Assembly: GCF_014635345.1 (NCBI RefSeq)
Contig: NZ_BMCU01000006.1
Span: forward strand, 62,001 to 126,000
Length of the DNA: 64,000 nt
Direction: 5' to 3'
Source: Rhodococcoides trifolii
GTDB lineage: Bacteria; Actinomycetota; Actinomycetes; Mycobacteriales; Mycobacteriaceae
The translations under genes were made by a program, and so were the position numbers. Of the stretch, positions 7,738 to 16,013 are shown piece after piece. The notes beneath the pieces were generated by a model. That model saw nothing but the letters and a program-made list of their open reading frames with translations, made no database searches and had not been told where the DNA came from. Positions within the stretch are counted from its first letter, which is position 1; every line of letters starts with the position of its first letter.

Positions 7738-9348
7738 TCAGATGCCTGGCCCCCGTGCCGGGCGGTAGAGAATCCGGTGGGCGGAACCGACGCCTGCTCT
7801 GTAGATCCGGCCGAACGTGCCGTTGCGGCTCAGCGCCGCGCGGGCGGCGTTCGCGCCGGGTGCACCATGGAGCGCTCCGCCCGGATGGGCGGACGCGCCG
7901 GCCAGATACAGACGGTCGACGGGCATGTCGGCGCGACCGAGGCCGGGTACGGGTCTGAAGAACAGTTCCTGGTGGATGCTCGTCACGCCTTGGCTGATTG
8001 CTCCACCGACCAGACTGGGATCGAGACCTTCGAGATCGCTCGGGCCCTGGATCGTGCGGGCTCGGATGTTTCCGGTGAAGCCGGGCGCGTGACGCTCGAT
8101 CGCCGACTGGACCACATCACCGAAGCGTTCGAGTTCGTCTCTGCCCCAGTTCTTTCCATTCGGAACGTGCGTGTACGCCCAGAGTGCCTCGGTGCCGGCC
8201 GGCGAGCGCGTGGGGTCGGATGTGGTCATCTGACCCATCAGCAGGAACGGGTCGGTCGGGACCGATCCGTTGCGCATCTGCGTGGTGCTCACGGCGAGGC
8301 CGTCCGTGTCCGCACCGAGGTGCACGGTGCCGGCCCCAGCGGCGTCGGGGTTCGTCCAGGGGAGTGGCGCGTCCAGGGCCCAGTCGACCTTGATCGTTCC
8401 GTCGTCCCATTCGAAGTTGCGAAGATCGGCCACGAGCCGTGACGGCAGGTGCTCTTCACCGACCAACCGGGACAACAGGATCGGGGCCGGTACGTCGGCC
8501 AGTACTGCTTTCCTCGCCAGTACGGTCTCTCCCGTGCGATCGCGAACGCCGACCGCCATGCCGGATTCGACGATCACGTCGGTGACCTCGCGCCCGCACG
8601 CCACTCGCCCACCTCGAGCCTCGAGGCGACGGATCATCGCGGTCACGATTCCGTCGGCGCCACCCTCGGAGACCGGATAACCGACCGTCTGCCCAAGCAT
8701 GGTCAGCAGCCAGCCGAACACAGCACTCGCGGCATCGTCGGGACCGAGTCCACTGTGAATTGCGTTGCCGGTGATCAACGTTCGAGCGCCTTCGCCCGCA
8801 AACACCTCGTTCCCGAACCGGCGGGCGGGCTGAACGAATCTGCGTACCAACCGGATCGCGTCGGCGCCGCCGAGCGATCGCAGCAGGTGGGCAGCGCCGC
8901 GGATCGGTGGGAACGGCCGGAGCAGTGCGGCCAGCAGGTCGTCCCCGACCCGGTCCCACAGTGCTATCTGGTCGTGCCACGCGTCGACGTCGGACGAAGC
9001 GAAAGTGCCGAGCGACGCGGCGGTCCTGTCCGCATCCCGCGACAGCAGCGCAACTCTGTCGTCGGCGAACACATGTGCCAGTACGTCGGGTGCATGAATC
9101 ATGTTGAGACCGTGGTCCTCTAGACGCAAACCGGCCATGACCGGCGACGCCGCGAAGAGCGGATAGAACGCGCTGCAGACATCCGCACGAAAACCGGGGG
9201 CTGCGATCTCGGCGGTCCGGACCGCGCCGCCCGGCGTCGCAGCCGCCTCCAGAACCAGAACGTCCCAGCCTTCGTCCGCCAACAGGTTGGCTGCGACGAG
9301 CCCGTTCGGACCCGCCCCGATGACCACGGCATCGACGGTGGTCACCAT
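7738..9348 (-). CDS. CrtI/phytoene-desaturase-like FAD oxidoreductase
   Basis: A 536-residue NAD(P)/FAD-dependent oxidoreductase of the phytoene desaturase/amine oxidase superfamily. The FAD motif VVIGAGPNGLVAANLLADEG is at about residues 7-26, followed by EAAATPGGAVRT. The C-terminal FAD-binding end, LYLAGASAHPGGALHGAPGANAA, is characteristic of the CrtI family. No phytoene synthase or other carotenoid gene is nearby, so carotenoid chemistry should not be assumed. ATG 9348 has an excellent ribosome binding site, AAGGAGAT. A SigF-like promoter lies just upstream at 9391-9415. Confidence 0.9.
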   Translation of the reverse strand: MVTTVDAVVIGAGPNGLVAANLLADEGWDVLVLEAAATPGGAVRTAEIAAPGFRADVCSAFYPLFAASPVMAGLRLEDHGLNMIHAPDVLAHVFADDRVALLSRDADRTAASLGTFASSDVDAWHDQIALWDRVGDDLLAALLRPFPPIRGAAHLLRSLGGADAIRLVRRFVQPARRFGNEVFAGEGARTLITGNAIHSGLGPDDAASAVFGWLLTMLGQTVGYPVSEGGADGIVTAMIRRLEARGGRVACGREVTDVIVESGMAVGVRDRTGETVLARKAVLADVPAPILLSRLVGEEHLPSRLVADLRNFEWDDGTIKVDWALDAPLPWTNPDAAGAGTVHLGADTDGLAVSTTQMRNGSVPTDPFLLMGQMTTSDPTRSPAGTEALWAYTHVPNGKNWGRDELERFGDVVQSAIERHAPGFTGNIRARTIQGPSDLEGLDPSLVGGAISQGVTSIHQELFFRPVPGLGRADMPVDRLYLAGASAHPGGALHGAPGANAARAALSRNGTFGRIYRAGVGSAHRILYRPARGPGI

Positions 9349-9390
9349 GTAGATCTCCTTGTCGGCGTTTGCTTCGAGTCGATTGGGGCA

Positions 9391-9415
9391 ATACCCGCTC
9401 CGAGCATGTCCGAAC
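9391..9415 (-). promoter_or_regulatory. SigF/SigB-like promoter for the CrtI-like gene
   Basis: On the minus strand, GTTC and GGGTAT are separated by 15 nt (plus-strand GAAC at 9412-9415 and ATACCC at 9391-9396). This matches the actinobacterial stress sigma consensus except for the last base of the -35 element. It lies 43 nt before ATG 9348 and overlaps the region upstream of the divergent SRPBCC gene. Confidence 0.55.
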
Positions 9416-9447
9416 CCACGCGACCGGCTCGACGAAGGAAGACCCCC

Positions 9448-9885
9448 ATGGATACCGCAACGACCCGAACGACAACGGCCGACGCCGACGCAGTCTGGAA
9501 CGTCCTCGCCGACGGATGGAACTATGCGATGTGGGTCGTCGGTGCCTCCCGCATCCGAGCCGTCGACGCGACGTGGCCTGATGTCGGAAGCGCGATCCAC
9601 CATTCTGTGGGTGTCTGGCCGGCAGTGGTGAACGACGAAACCCGTGTGCTGGCGGTGCACCCGGGCCGCGAGTTGCGTTTACAGGCAAAAGCCCTGCCGT
9701 TCGGTACCGCGGAGATCATCATGCGGCTCACCCCCATGGCCCGTGGATGCCGCATCGACATGATCGAGCACGCGATGAGCTTTCCGTTCACGCTGGTCCC
9801 CGACCGGCTGCAGCATGTGGCCGTGTTTCCACGCAACGCCGAGGCACTGCAGCGGCTCACGTTCCTCGCCGAGGGGCGCGACTAG
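9448..9885 (+). CDS. SRPBCC (START-like) family protein
   Basis: A 145-residue polyketide cyclase/START-like protein. The pattern ADADAVWNVLADGWNYAMWVVGASRIRAVDATWPDVGSAIHHSVGVWP and a C-terminal helix of about 35 residues fit the SRPBCC helix-grip fold, a hydrophobic-ligand pocket. No catalytic residues can be assigned. ATG 9448 follows the ribosome binding site GAAGGAAG. It is divergent from the CrtI-like flavoprotein, and the two may share stress control and act on related lipophilic substrates (inference). It is convergent with dodecin. Confidence 0.85.
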   Translation: MDTATTRTTTADADAVWNVLADGWNYAMWVVGASRIRAVDATWPDVGSAIHHSVGVWPAVVNDETRVLAVHPGRELRLQAKALPFGTAEIIMRLTPMARGCRIDMIEHAMSFPFTLVPDRLQHVAVFPRNAEALQRLTFLAEGRD

Positions 9886-9886
9886 C

Positions 9887-10096
9887 TCATTCGTCGAGTT
9901 TGAACCCGACCTTCAGCGTCACCTGGAAGTGCGCGACAGCACCGTTCTCGATGTGGCCTCGGGTTTCCAAAACCTCGAACCAGTCCAGTTCGCGCAGCGT
10001 GGAACTGGCGCGTGCGATGGCTTTCCTGATGGCGTCGTCGATGCCCTCGGTGGAGGTGCCGACGATTTCTGTCACGCGGTACACATTGTCACTCAT
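9887..10096 (-). CDS. Dodecin family flavin-binding protein
   Basis: A 69-residue dodecin. The sequence opens [19 protein letters not shown], has the flavin-binding aromatic in [11 protein letters not shown], and ends [21 protein letters not shown], the family pattern. Dodecins form dodecameric spheres that store or quench flavins (FMN or riboflavin) or bind CoA. ATG 10096 was chosen over the in-frame ATG 12 nt upstream because dodecins begin one to three residues before VYRV. The nearby flavoproteins fit a flavin-buffering role. Confidence 0.95.
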   Translation of the reverse strand: MSDNVYRVTEIVGTSTEGIDDAIRKAIARASSTLRELDWFEVLETRGHIENGAVAHFQVTLKVGFKLDE

Positions 10097-10258
10097 GGAA
10101 CACATCATCGCGTGTCGTGACGGCCTCGGCGAGGGTTTCGCTCAACGTGTGCTGAACTGCCGTGACCATCCCGGTGAGTGGCATACGGCCTCGACGTAGC
10201 GCGCGTTCTACTCAAGACAGCCTATCCTTATTCGCACGAACGGCGAAACGGAGATGCG

Positions 10259-11251
10259 ATGAGAACACGACACCGAACGATCGTGGCTGTTGCCGCACTG
10301 ACGCTTCTGACTGCGGGGTGTTCGTCCGCCACCGACGACGCCTCGCCGTCGAGCACAGCCGACGCGTCCTCGGCGTTCCCAGTCACGGTCACCGGCGCGT
10401 TGGGCAGTGCCGAGGTGACCGACCGCCCCGAGCGGGTCGTGGCCTTGTCGCCGACCGATGCGGACTTCGTCTTCGCGCTCGGCGTCACGCCGGTTGCGAT
10501 CGACGAGGGCACCAGCGAGTCCGGGTATCAGCCCTGGGTCGAGGAGCACTTCGGGCCCGACTTGCCTCCGTTGGTACGCGGAGTCGACGGTCAGATTTCG
10601 GTCGAGGAGATCGCCGCGCTGGAGCCGGATCTGATAGTCGCCACCAAGGTTTTCGGCCTGGACCGCGTGTACGACCAGCTGTCAGCGATCGCACCGGTGG
10701 TGCACTACGCGGACAATCCGTCTACCGAGTCGTGGCAGGATGCGACCGCCACTGTTGCCGACGCGTTGGGAGTGCCGGACGTGGGTGCCGAGGTGGTGCG
10801 TACTACCGAAACCGATATCACCGAGGCGGCGCAGGACTATTCGGCGCTCGGCCGCAAGACGTTCACGTTCTTCGTGGGGCCCGTGCAGGACTCGGTGTAC
10901 GTGGTGAATTCCGACGCAGATGCAGGGGCTCGTTTTCTGCAGCAATTGGGCATGGCGCCGACGCCGTTCGCTACGTCTCAGCCGCAGAGCACCATCGCCG
11001 GGCGGGCGTTGATCAGCTACGAATTGTTGTCGCAAACCGATGCGGACGTTCTGATCGCAACCGGACGTCCGGGAACGATCGACGCATTTCTTGCAGATCC
11101 GGGGCTGAGGGGTCTGTCCGCAGTCGAACGTGGTGCGGTCGTTCCGCTCGAACCTGTTCCAGCGCAATCGATTGCGTTTCCCTCGTCGCTCAGCCTCGGC
11201 TGGGCGCTGACGAACATCGTGCCGCAGCTCGCCGCGGCGGCGCAGCGCTGA
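10259..11251 (+). CDS. Siderophore-type ABC transporter substrate-binding lipoprotein
   Basis: A 330-residue class III periplasmic binding protein (FecB/FepB-like). A lipobox signal LTLLTAGC ends at Cys21, followed by a Ser/Thr/Asp linker. The TroA/BtuF-type core includes ERVVALSPTDADFVFALGVTPVAID (about residues 60-84) and EIAALEPDLIVATK (about residues 117-130). It would capture ferric siderophores outside the membrane. No permease or ATPase gene is next to it, so it must use a transporter encoded elsewhere. ATG 10259 is preceded by ACGGAGATGCG. The gene runs alone between dodecin and the PhlG-like gene. Confidence 0.9.
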   Translation: MRTRHRTIVAVAALTLLTAGCSSATDDASPSSTADASSAFPVTVTGALGSAEVTDRPERVVALSPTDADFVFALGVTPVAIDEGTSESGYQPWVEEHFGPDLPPLVRGVDGQISVEEIAALEPDLIVATKVFGLDRVYDQLSAIAPVVHYADNPSTESWQDATATVADALGVPDVGAEVVRTTETDITEAAQDYSALGRKTFTFFVGPVQDSVYVVNSDADAGARFLQQLGMAPTPFATSQPQSTIAGRALISYELLSQTDADVLIATGRPGTIDAFLADPGLRGLSAVERGAVVPLEPVPAQSIAFPSSLSLGWALTNIVPQLAAAAQR

Positions 11252-11280
11252 CAGCGATGCGTTCGGGGTTGTTCTCCGGG

Positions 11281-12210
11281 TTACACCGAGAACTCGGCGT
11301 GCAGTTCGGGAAGGAAGCCGGCGAGGTGGTTCATCTCCTGGCCGCAGTGCATCAGCAGGTTCTGGGCCACATCGAGACCCAGAACCAGATCCGTCGGGTC
11401 CACCGACGCCCCCCGTTGCACGGCGCAGTAGGCCTGCTCGACGTTGGGTAGGTGCAGCCCGCGCAGGTTCAAGTAGAAGCGGCTGCGCATCTCCGCGCCA
11501 CCGGGAACCGGTCGTACCTGATGTGCGAGCCACCCCAGATCGACCGGCGCGATGGAACTCCCGACTCGTCCGAACACGATCGTCTGATCGGCCGGGACGG
11601 TGAAGCCGTGTGCGATCGGATCCCGGAACTCGATGCCGAGCTGCTGGAGCTTCGGGCCGATGTTCTCGTCCACGTAGGAAATGTTGCCGACGTATTTTGC
11701 TTTGTCCGGACCGGAAGCGTTCGTCGTATCGGTTCTCAGGGATGCGTACAGGTGCGCATCGGGATGCCACAGCTTGTATCGCGCCGATTCGGACGAGTGC
11801 CAACCGAACCACCAGTCCCACATTGCGGCGGTGACTCGCGGCATGTCCGTCTTGACGGCGACGAACAGGACTCCGTCGTCTGTGCGCCCGTAGCCGGTTT
11901 CGACGGCGGAGTACCCCTCGGGGCCGAGATCGGTTGTCAGACCATCGAAGACGGGGATCGCGGCAGCTGCCAGCGGCGGGGCGGTGAAGGCCTCCTGAAC
12001 CACCTGCGGTGCCGGTCGTGTCGTCGCCGCCATGTAGTGCGCATAGGGCTGTGCCCGATCTTCGTCTCGGTAGCCCTGGTAGCGCGGTGAGCACACGGGG
12101 AGGAGGGGTGCGGCCTGGCTTCGAGGCGCCAGGGCGACTGTGGCGACGACCGCGGCCGCAGCACCGGCGCCCAGAAGGCGACGTCGGCTCGGATTCCATG
12201 CGCTCAACAT
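11281..12210 (-). CDS. Tat-exported DAPG hydrolase (PhlG)-like protein
   Basis: A 309-residue secreted protein. Its signal has a twin-arginine motif, SRRRLL at residues 8-13, a hydrophobic run and a probable cut after SQA. The mature part resembles the PhlG/DAPG hydrolase family, zinc enzymes that cleave a C-C bond in acylphloroglucinols. Supporting segments are WWFGWHSSESARYKLWHPDAH, YVDENIG and the late H-x3-E of LLMHCGQEMNHL, which fits the His270/Glu274 zinc pair of PhlG. The substrate is unknown. Export is unusual for this family. It is divergent from the D-cysteine desulfhydrase gene. Confidence 0.7.
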   Translation of the reverse strand: MLSAWNPSRRRLLGAGAAAAVVATVALAPRSQAAPLLPVCSPRYQGYRDEDRAQPYAHYMAATTRPAPQVVQEAFTAPPLAAAAIPVFDGLTTDLGPEGYSAVETGYGRTDDGVLFVAVKTDMPRVTAAMWDWWFGWHSSESARYKLWHPDAHLYASLRTDTTNASGPDKAKYVGNISYVDENIGPKLQQLGIEFRDPIAHGFTVPADQTIVFGRVGSSIAPVDLGWLAHQVRPVPGGAEMRSRFYLNLRGLHLPNVEQAYCAVQRGASVDPTDLVLGLDVAQNLLMHCGQEMNHLAGFLPELHAEFSV

Positions 12211-12349
12211 CTGCTGAGATTATGAGGACGGTAGGACGGTGTCAACGGTGTAGCGCGCATCTTGTGGTCGTCGACAAGGATGGGTCAGCAGCGTCGGATC
12301 ATCGGCACCGACGTAGGTTGGTGCAACGGATTTCGAGAGGATGCCAACG

Positions 12350-13318
12350 ATGGTCGATCTACCACCGGCACCGATTGCACTGGCGTCCTGGCCGACACCG
12401 TTGGAGAGTGCTCCGCGCCTGGCCGAGGCGATCGGTTTGGGCGCCGACGACCTGTGGCTCAAACGCGACGACCTCACCGGACTGGCCGGAGGCGGCAACA
12501 AGACTCGCAAACTGGAATGGACGCTTGCCGCTGCTCTCGCCGCCGGCGCCGACACGGTCGTCACAACCGTTGCGCCGCAATCCAATCACGCTCGACTGAC
12601 TGCTGCGGCAGCTGCTCGGGTGGGTATCGACGCCGTGCTCGTCTTCCCCGGCCGCGAACCCGATGGTGCGCCGGCAGGCAACCTCCTGCTCGACGCGATG
12701 CTGGGGGCACAGATCGTATGGGCAGCAGACACCGAATCCGATGGTGACATAGCGGACGTGGCCGATGCGGTGGTTCGGCGGTTGCGCTCGGAAGGTCGAC
12801 GCCCTTCCCTCGTTCCGTTCGGTGGGTCCAATGCCTTTGGTGCGCAAGGGTATCGCGCCGCGGCTGTCGAGTTGCTCGAGCAGCTGCCGTCCCTGGACGT
12901 CGTGGTGTGCGCCGTGGGGTCGGGCGGCACGATGGCCGGCCTGGTGGCCGGTCTAGGGGTGGATCGGGTGCTCGGTGTTCACACCGGCGCAGTCGCCGAC
13001 CCACGAAACACGGTCGCCCATCTCCTGCAGGAGATGGGCGAAGACGTGCAGCCCGAGGCGCTTCGTCTCCGCATGGATCAGGTGGGCGACGGATACGAAA
13101 CGCTCACCGGGGGATCACGTTCGGCGCTGATCACCGCGGCACGAGTCGGCGGCATCGTTCTCGATCCCGTTTACATGGCACGGGCATTTGCCGGACTCTC
13201 GGCCGAGGTCGCAGAAGGCGGCATCACACGGGGCACGTCCGTGGTGTTTCTCGCCAGTGGGGGTCTGCCGGGTCTGTTCGGGCACCCGAGCATGCCGTCC
13301 ACATCCTGGGAACTATGA
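12350..13318 (+). CDS. PLP-dependent D-cysteine desulfhydrase / ACC deaminase-like enzyme
   Basis: A 322-residue fold-type II PLP enzyme. The PLP lysine is in LAGGGNKTRKLEW (about residues 45-57) and APQSNHAR follows at about residues 78-85. The phosphate-binding glycine-rich loop is CAVGSGGTMAGLVAGL (about residues 184-199). Members release sulfide, pyruvate and ammonia from D-cysteine or deaminate 1-aminocyclopropane-1-carboxylate; the two activities are hard to separate by sequence. ATG 12350 was preferred over 12341 because AGAGG at 12336-12340 gives 9-nt spacing. Confidence 0.85.
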   Translation: MVDLPPAPIALASWPTPLESAPRLAEAIGLGADDLWLKRDDLTGLAGGGNKTRKLEWTLAAALAAGADTVVTTVAPQSNHARLTAAAAARVGIDAVLVFPGREPDGAPAGNLLLDAMLGAQIVWAADTESDGDIADVADAVVRRLRSEGRRPSLVPFGGSNAFGAQGYRAAAVELLEQLPSLDVVVCAVGSGGTMAGLVAGLGVDRVLGVHTGAVADPRNTVAHLLQEMGEDVQPEALRLRMDQVGDGYETLTGGSRSALITAARVGGIVLDPVYMARAFAGLSAEVAEGGITRGTSVVFLASGGLPGLFGHPSMPSTSWEL

Positions 13319-13352
13319 GCGGAGCATTCTTTTGGGCCGGTGCGGTCGGGTC

Positions 13353-14195
13353 TCAGGGAGCCAGAAACCGTACGGCAACCGGCGTGAACTGCTCGTGGTA
13401 CTGAAAGATGCCGCCGTGTCCGGAGTCCGGGTAGATCACGAGTTCACTGCCTGCGATGCGGCTGTGCAAGTCGTCGGACAGCACGCTCGGAACCATGCGA
13501 TCGTTGTCGCCGTTGGCGATCAACGTCGGCTGGGTGATCGTCGACAGGTCTGACGGACGGGACCGGCCGTACTTCTTGATTGCGGACAATTGGGTGCGGA
13601 AGGCGGGGACACTGATGTCCTTGTCGCGGTCTGCGGTGCGTTCCTTCAGTCGGTCGACGAACGCCTTGCCCGCCTTCTTGCCGACAGAATCGCGATCGAA
13701 GAACAAGAATTCCTTGGGGTCCGACCGGGTCAGGGTGGCCCGTAGTATGTCGTAATACGTTGTCTTGGCGACCTTGTCGATGTCTTTGCCGCCCCTCGGT
13801 CCCGTGCCGGTGAGAACGAGCTTGCGAACCAGTTCGGGGTGTTTGATTACCAGATCTTGCGCGATCATGCCGCCGAGCGAGAACGAGAAGATGTCGATGG
13901 TGTCGAAGCCCAGCGCGCGGATGAAGGTGTATGCGTCGTCGGCTGCCTCTTCGATGGTTCCGGGAACTTTGCCGGTGGAGGCTCCGACTCCTTTGTTGTC
14001 GAACGCGATCGCATGTCGACCGGCCGCGATCGGATCGACGATGCGAGGGTCCCAGTTGTCGAGTGTGGCGGCGAGGTGGACGAAGAAGACAACCGGGACG
14101 CCGCCTTTCGGACCGAGCTCGCGGTACGCGTACGTCGTGCCGCCCGCAGTGAGGGTCAGGGTCGGTGCCGCGGCGTAGGAGGTGTTGTGGCTCAT
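13353..14195 (-). CDS. Alpha/beta hydrolase
   Basis: A 280-residue alpha/beta-hydrolase fold enzyme. The nucleophile serine is in FSLGG (near residue 115), the acid Asp in NGDNDRMV (near 235) and the His in DSGHGG (near 262). It belongs to the haloperoxidase/epoxide-hydrolase-like branch without a specific substrate. The start overlaps the stop of the upstream oxidoreductase gene by an ATGA, so it is the last gene of a three-gene minus-strand operon (SDR, oxidoreductase, hydrolase) divergent from a TetR regulator. Confidence 0.9.
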   Translation of the reverse strand: MSHNTSYAAAPTLTLTAGGTTYAYRELGPKGGVPVVFFVHLAATLDNWDPRIVDPIAAGRHAIAFDNKGVGASTGKVPGTIEEAADDAYTFIRALGFDTIDIFSFSLGGMIAQDLVIKHPELVRKLVLTGTGPRGGKDIDKVAKTTYYDILRATLTRSDPKEFLFFDRDSVGKKAGKAFVDRLKERTADRDKDISVPAFRTQLSAIKKYGRSRPSDLSTITQPTLIANGDNDRMVPSVLSDDLHSRIAGSELVIYPDSGHGGIFQYHEQFTPVAVRFLAP

Positions 14196-15208
14196 GCTGT
14201 TCGGCTTTCGTCGGTGGGGAAGGTGATGACTGTCTTGCCGCGAACGCCACCCTGGCCGAGTGCGTTCACTGCGTGCGGTGTCTCGTCGAAGGGATACGTG
14301 ACGCCGACGACGGGTCGGATGGTGCCGTCGTCGACGAGCGCCGCGATGCGGCGCAGCTGGTCGCCGTCGGCGTGCATGAACAAGAACTGGTAGGTGACAC
14401 CCAACTTGATCGCCTGCTTGCGAATCTTGCGGCTGAGCACCCCGATCGCCAGTCGCAGAACAGGATTGAGACCAGCTTCTCGTGCGAAGGTCGGGTCCGG
14501 AGGGCCTGCGATACCGATCGCCTTGCCGCCGGGCTTCAACACGCGCAGGGACTTCTCGAGGTTCTCACCTCCGAGGCTGTCCAGGACGAGATCGTATCCG
14601 GACAGCGCCGTTTCGAAATCGTCCGCGCGGTAGTCGATCACGAGGTCCGCGCCAAGGTCGTACAGGAAATCGGCGCTGGACGCGCTGGCTGTGGTCGCCA
14701 CCGTGGCCCCGAGGTGCTTTGCCAGCTGAATCGCGACAGTACCGACGCCCCCGGCGCCTGCGTGGATCAGAACCTTCTGTCCCGGTTGCACATTCGCCTG
14801 CTCGACAAGTACCTGCCACGCCGTCAGAGCTATGAGTGGGAGAGAGCCGGCTTCGACGGTGGTGATGGTGGTGGGTCGCGGCGCAAGGTCGGTGTCCGCG
14901 ACGGCGACGCGCTCGGCAAAAGTACCGATCCGATCTGTGCCCACCCGGGCGTAGACCTCGTCGCCGACGGCGAAGCTCTGCACCTTGTTTCCGATGTCGA
15001 CGACGGTTCCGGCGACGTCGTGTCCGAGGGTGATGGGTAGTGAGTAGGGGAGGATCTGCTTGAATTCGCCGGTCCGGATCTTGTCGTCGAGTTGATTTAC
15101 CCCTGCTGCGTCGACGCGGACCAGGACGTCGTGTTCACCGATGGTCGGTTCCGGAACATCACGGAGTTCGAGTGGTCGTTTGTACCCGGTGAGTACGAAG
15201 GCTTTCAT
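14192..15208 (-). CDS. NADP-dependent quinone-oxidoreductase-like MDR enzyme
   Basis: A 338-residue medium-chain dehydrogenase without the structural zinc cysteines. It has the N-terminal GroES-like part, the cofactor motif IHAGAGGVGTVAIQLAKHLGA (about residues 147-167) and DYRADDF. It likely reduces quinones or alpha,beta-unsaturated carbonyls with NADPH. It is the middle gene of the operon, with an ATGA overlap to the hydrolase and a 12-nt gap from the SDR gene upstream. Regulation is probably by the divergent TetR. Confidence 0.9.
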   Translation of the reverse strand: MKAFVLTGYKRPLELRDVPEPTIGEHDVLVRVDAAGVNQLDDKIRTGEFKQILPYSLPITLGHDVAGTVVDIGNKVQSFAVGDEVYARVGTDRIGTFAERVAVADTDLAPRPTTITTVEAGSLPLIALTAWQVLVEQANVQPGQKVLIHAGAGGVGTVAIQLAKHLGATVATTASASSADFLYDLGADLVIDYRADDFETALSGYDLVLDSLGGENLEKSLRVLKPGGKAIGIAGPPDPTFAREAGLNPVLRLAIGVLSRKIRKQAIKLGVTYQFLFMHADGDQLRRIAALVDDGTIRPVVGVTYPFDETPHAVNALGQGGVRGKTVITFPTDESRTA

Positions 15209-15220
15209 GACTCTTCCTGT

Positions 15221-15934
15221 TCAGTTCGTGCGCGAACGCAATTGTGGGTACAGGACCTCGACGGGCTGACCGAGGGCTGCTTTGACGCCGACGGTGAGAT
15301 CGTCGGCGAGCACTTCGTAGGCGTCCGATTCGACGGCGTCGAAGACTGCGCCGACCAGCGCCGCGGTGCTCAGCTTGGGTCCGTCGGCGTCGGCGGCCAT
15401 CGGTGTGTCGACGTATCCCATATGGACGCCCGTCACGTGCACACCTTTCGGGGCGAGTTCGATTCGCAGGGAATTCGTTGCGGACCACAGTGCTGCTTTC
15501 GAGGCGCTGTAGGCGCCGCCGAAGGCGTACCAGCTGGCCACGGAATGGACGTCGACGAGAGCCGAGCGATCGTGATCGGACAGGGTCGGGGCAAAGGCGC
15601 GCGCCACGAGCAGGGGGCCGAAGAAGTTGATTTCCATGTTCGCGCGGAGGTCGGCCTCGTCGATGTCGAGAAGGCTCCCGTTCGGTGGGGTCGCACCGGC
15701 GTTGTTGATCAGGACGGTGACGTCAGGTGCTTTGTCGACGGCGGCGGCGATGGATGCAGGATCGGTGACGTCCAGAACGAGCGGCACGATTCTCTCGTCT
15801 CCCCAGGTACGCGGTGAACGGGCGGTGGCGTACACCTTGGCGGCACCGCGCGCGAGGGCATCGTGGACGAACTGCGTTCCGATGCCTCCGTTCGCTCCGG
15901 TGACCAGGACGACGGAATCTGACAGTGTGGGCAT
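15221..15934 (-). CDS. Short-chain dehydrogenase/reductase (TetR-linked)
   Basis: An SDR of about 237 residues: TGANGGIG near residues 12-19, NNAGATPP, and active-site SVASWYAFGGAYSASKAAL with the Y-x3-K of YSASK. ATG 15934 is preferred because the family core starts just after it. An in-frame ATG at 15976 would put the start against the operator at 15978. It is the first gene of the operon that continues with the MDR oxidoreductase and hydrolase, and it is divergent from a TetR regulator 79 bp away. Confidence 0.85.
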   Translation of the reverse strand: MPTLSDSVVLVTGANGGIGTQFVHDALARGAAKVYATARSPRTWGDERIVPLVLDVTDPASIAAAVDKAPDVTVLINNAGATPPNGSLLDIDEADLRANMEINFFGPLLVARAFAPTLSDHDRSALVDVHSVASWYAFGGAYSASKAALWSATNSLRIELAPKGVHVTGVHMGYVDTPMAADADGPKLSTAALVGAVFDAVESDAYEVLADDLTVGVKAALGQPVEVLYPQLRSRTN

Positions 15935-15977
15935 GGTAGGTGCTCTCTCGATCGGTGTGTAAGCGACTATACTCATA

Positions 15978-15993
15978 ACTGAGTGCAGTCAGT
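15978..15993. promoter_or_regulatory. Probable TetR operator
   Basis: ACTGAGTGCAGTCAGT: ACTGA and TCAGT are inverted repeats flanking a TGCA centre. It lies midway between the divergent SDR (start 15934) and TetR (start 16014) genes, where an autoregulating TetR would bind. Confidence 0.6.
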
Positions 15994-16013
15994 AAAATTC
16001 CCGAAGGATCAAC

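Noticed and set aside
7738-9348. Carotenoid biosynthesis cluster suggested by the CrtI-like gene
   Set aside because: No phytoene synthase, GGPP synthase or cyclase nearby; only the generic FAD fold is supported.
10682-12199. 505-codon minus-strand frame over the siderophore protein and PhlG-like gene
   Set aside because: Arg/Gly/Pro-rich translation without motifs; overlaps two well supported genes in other frames.
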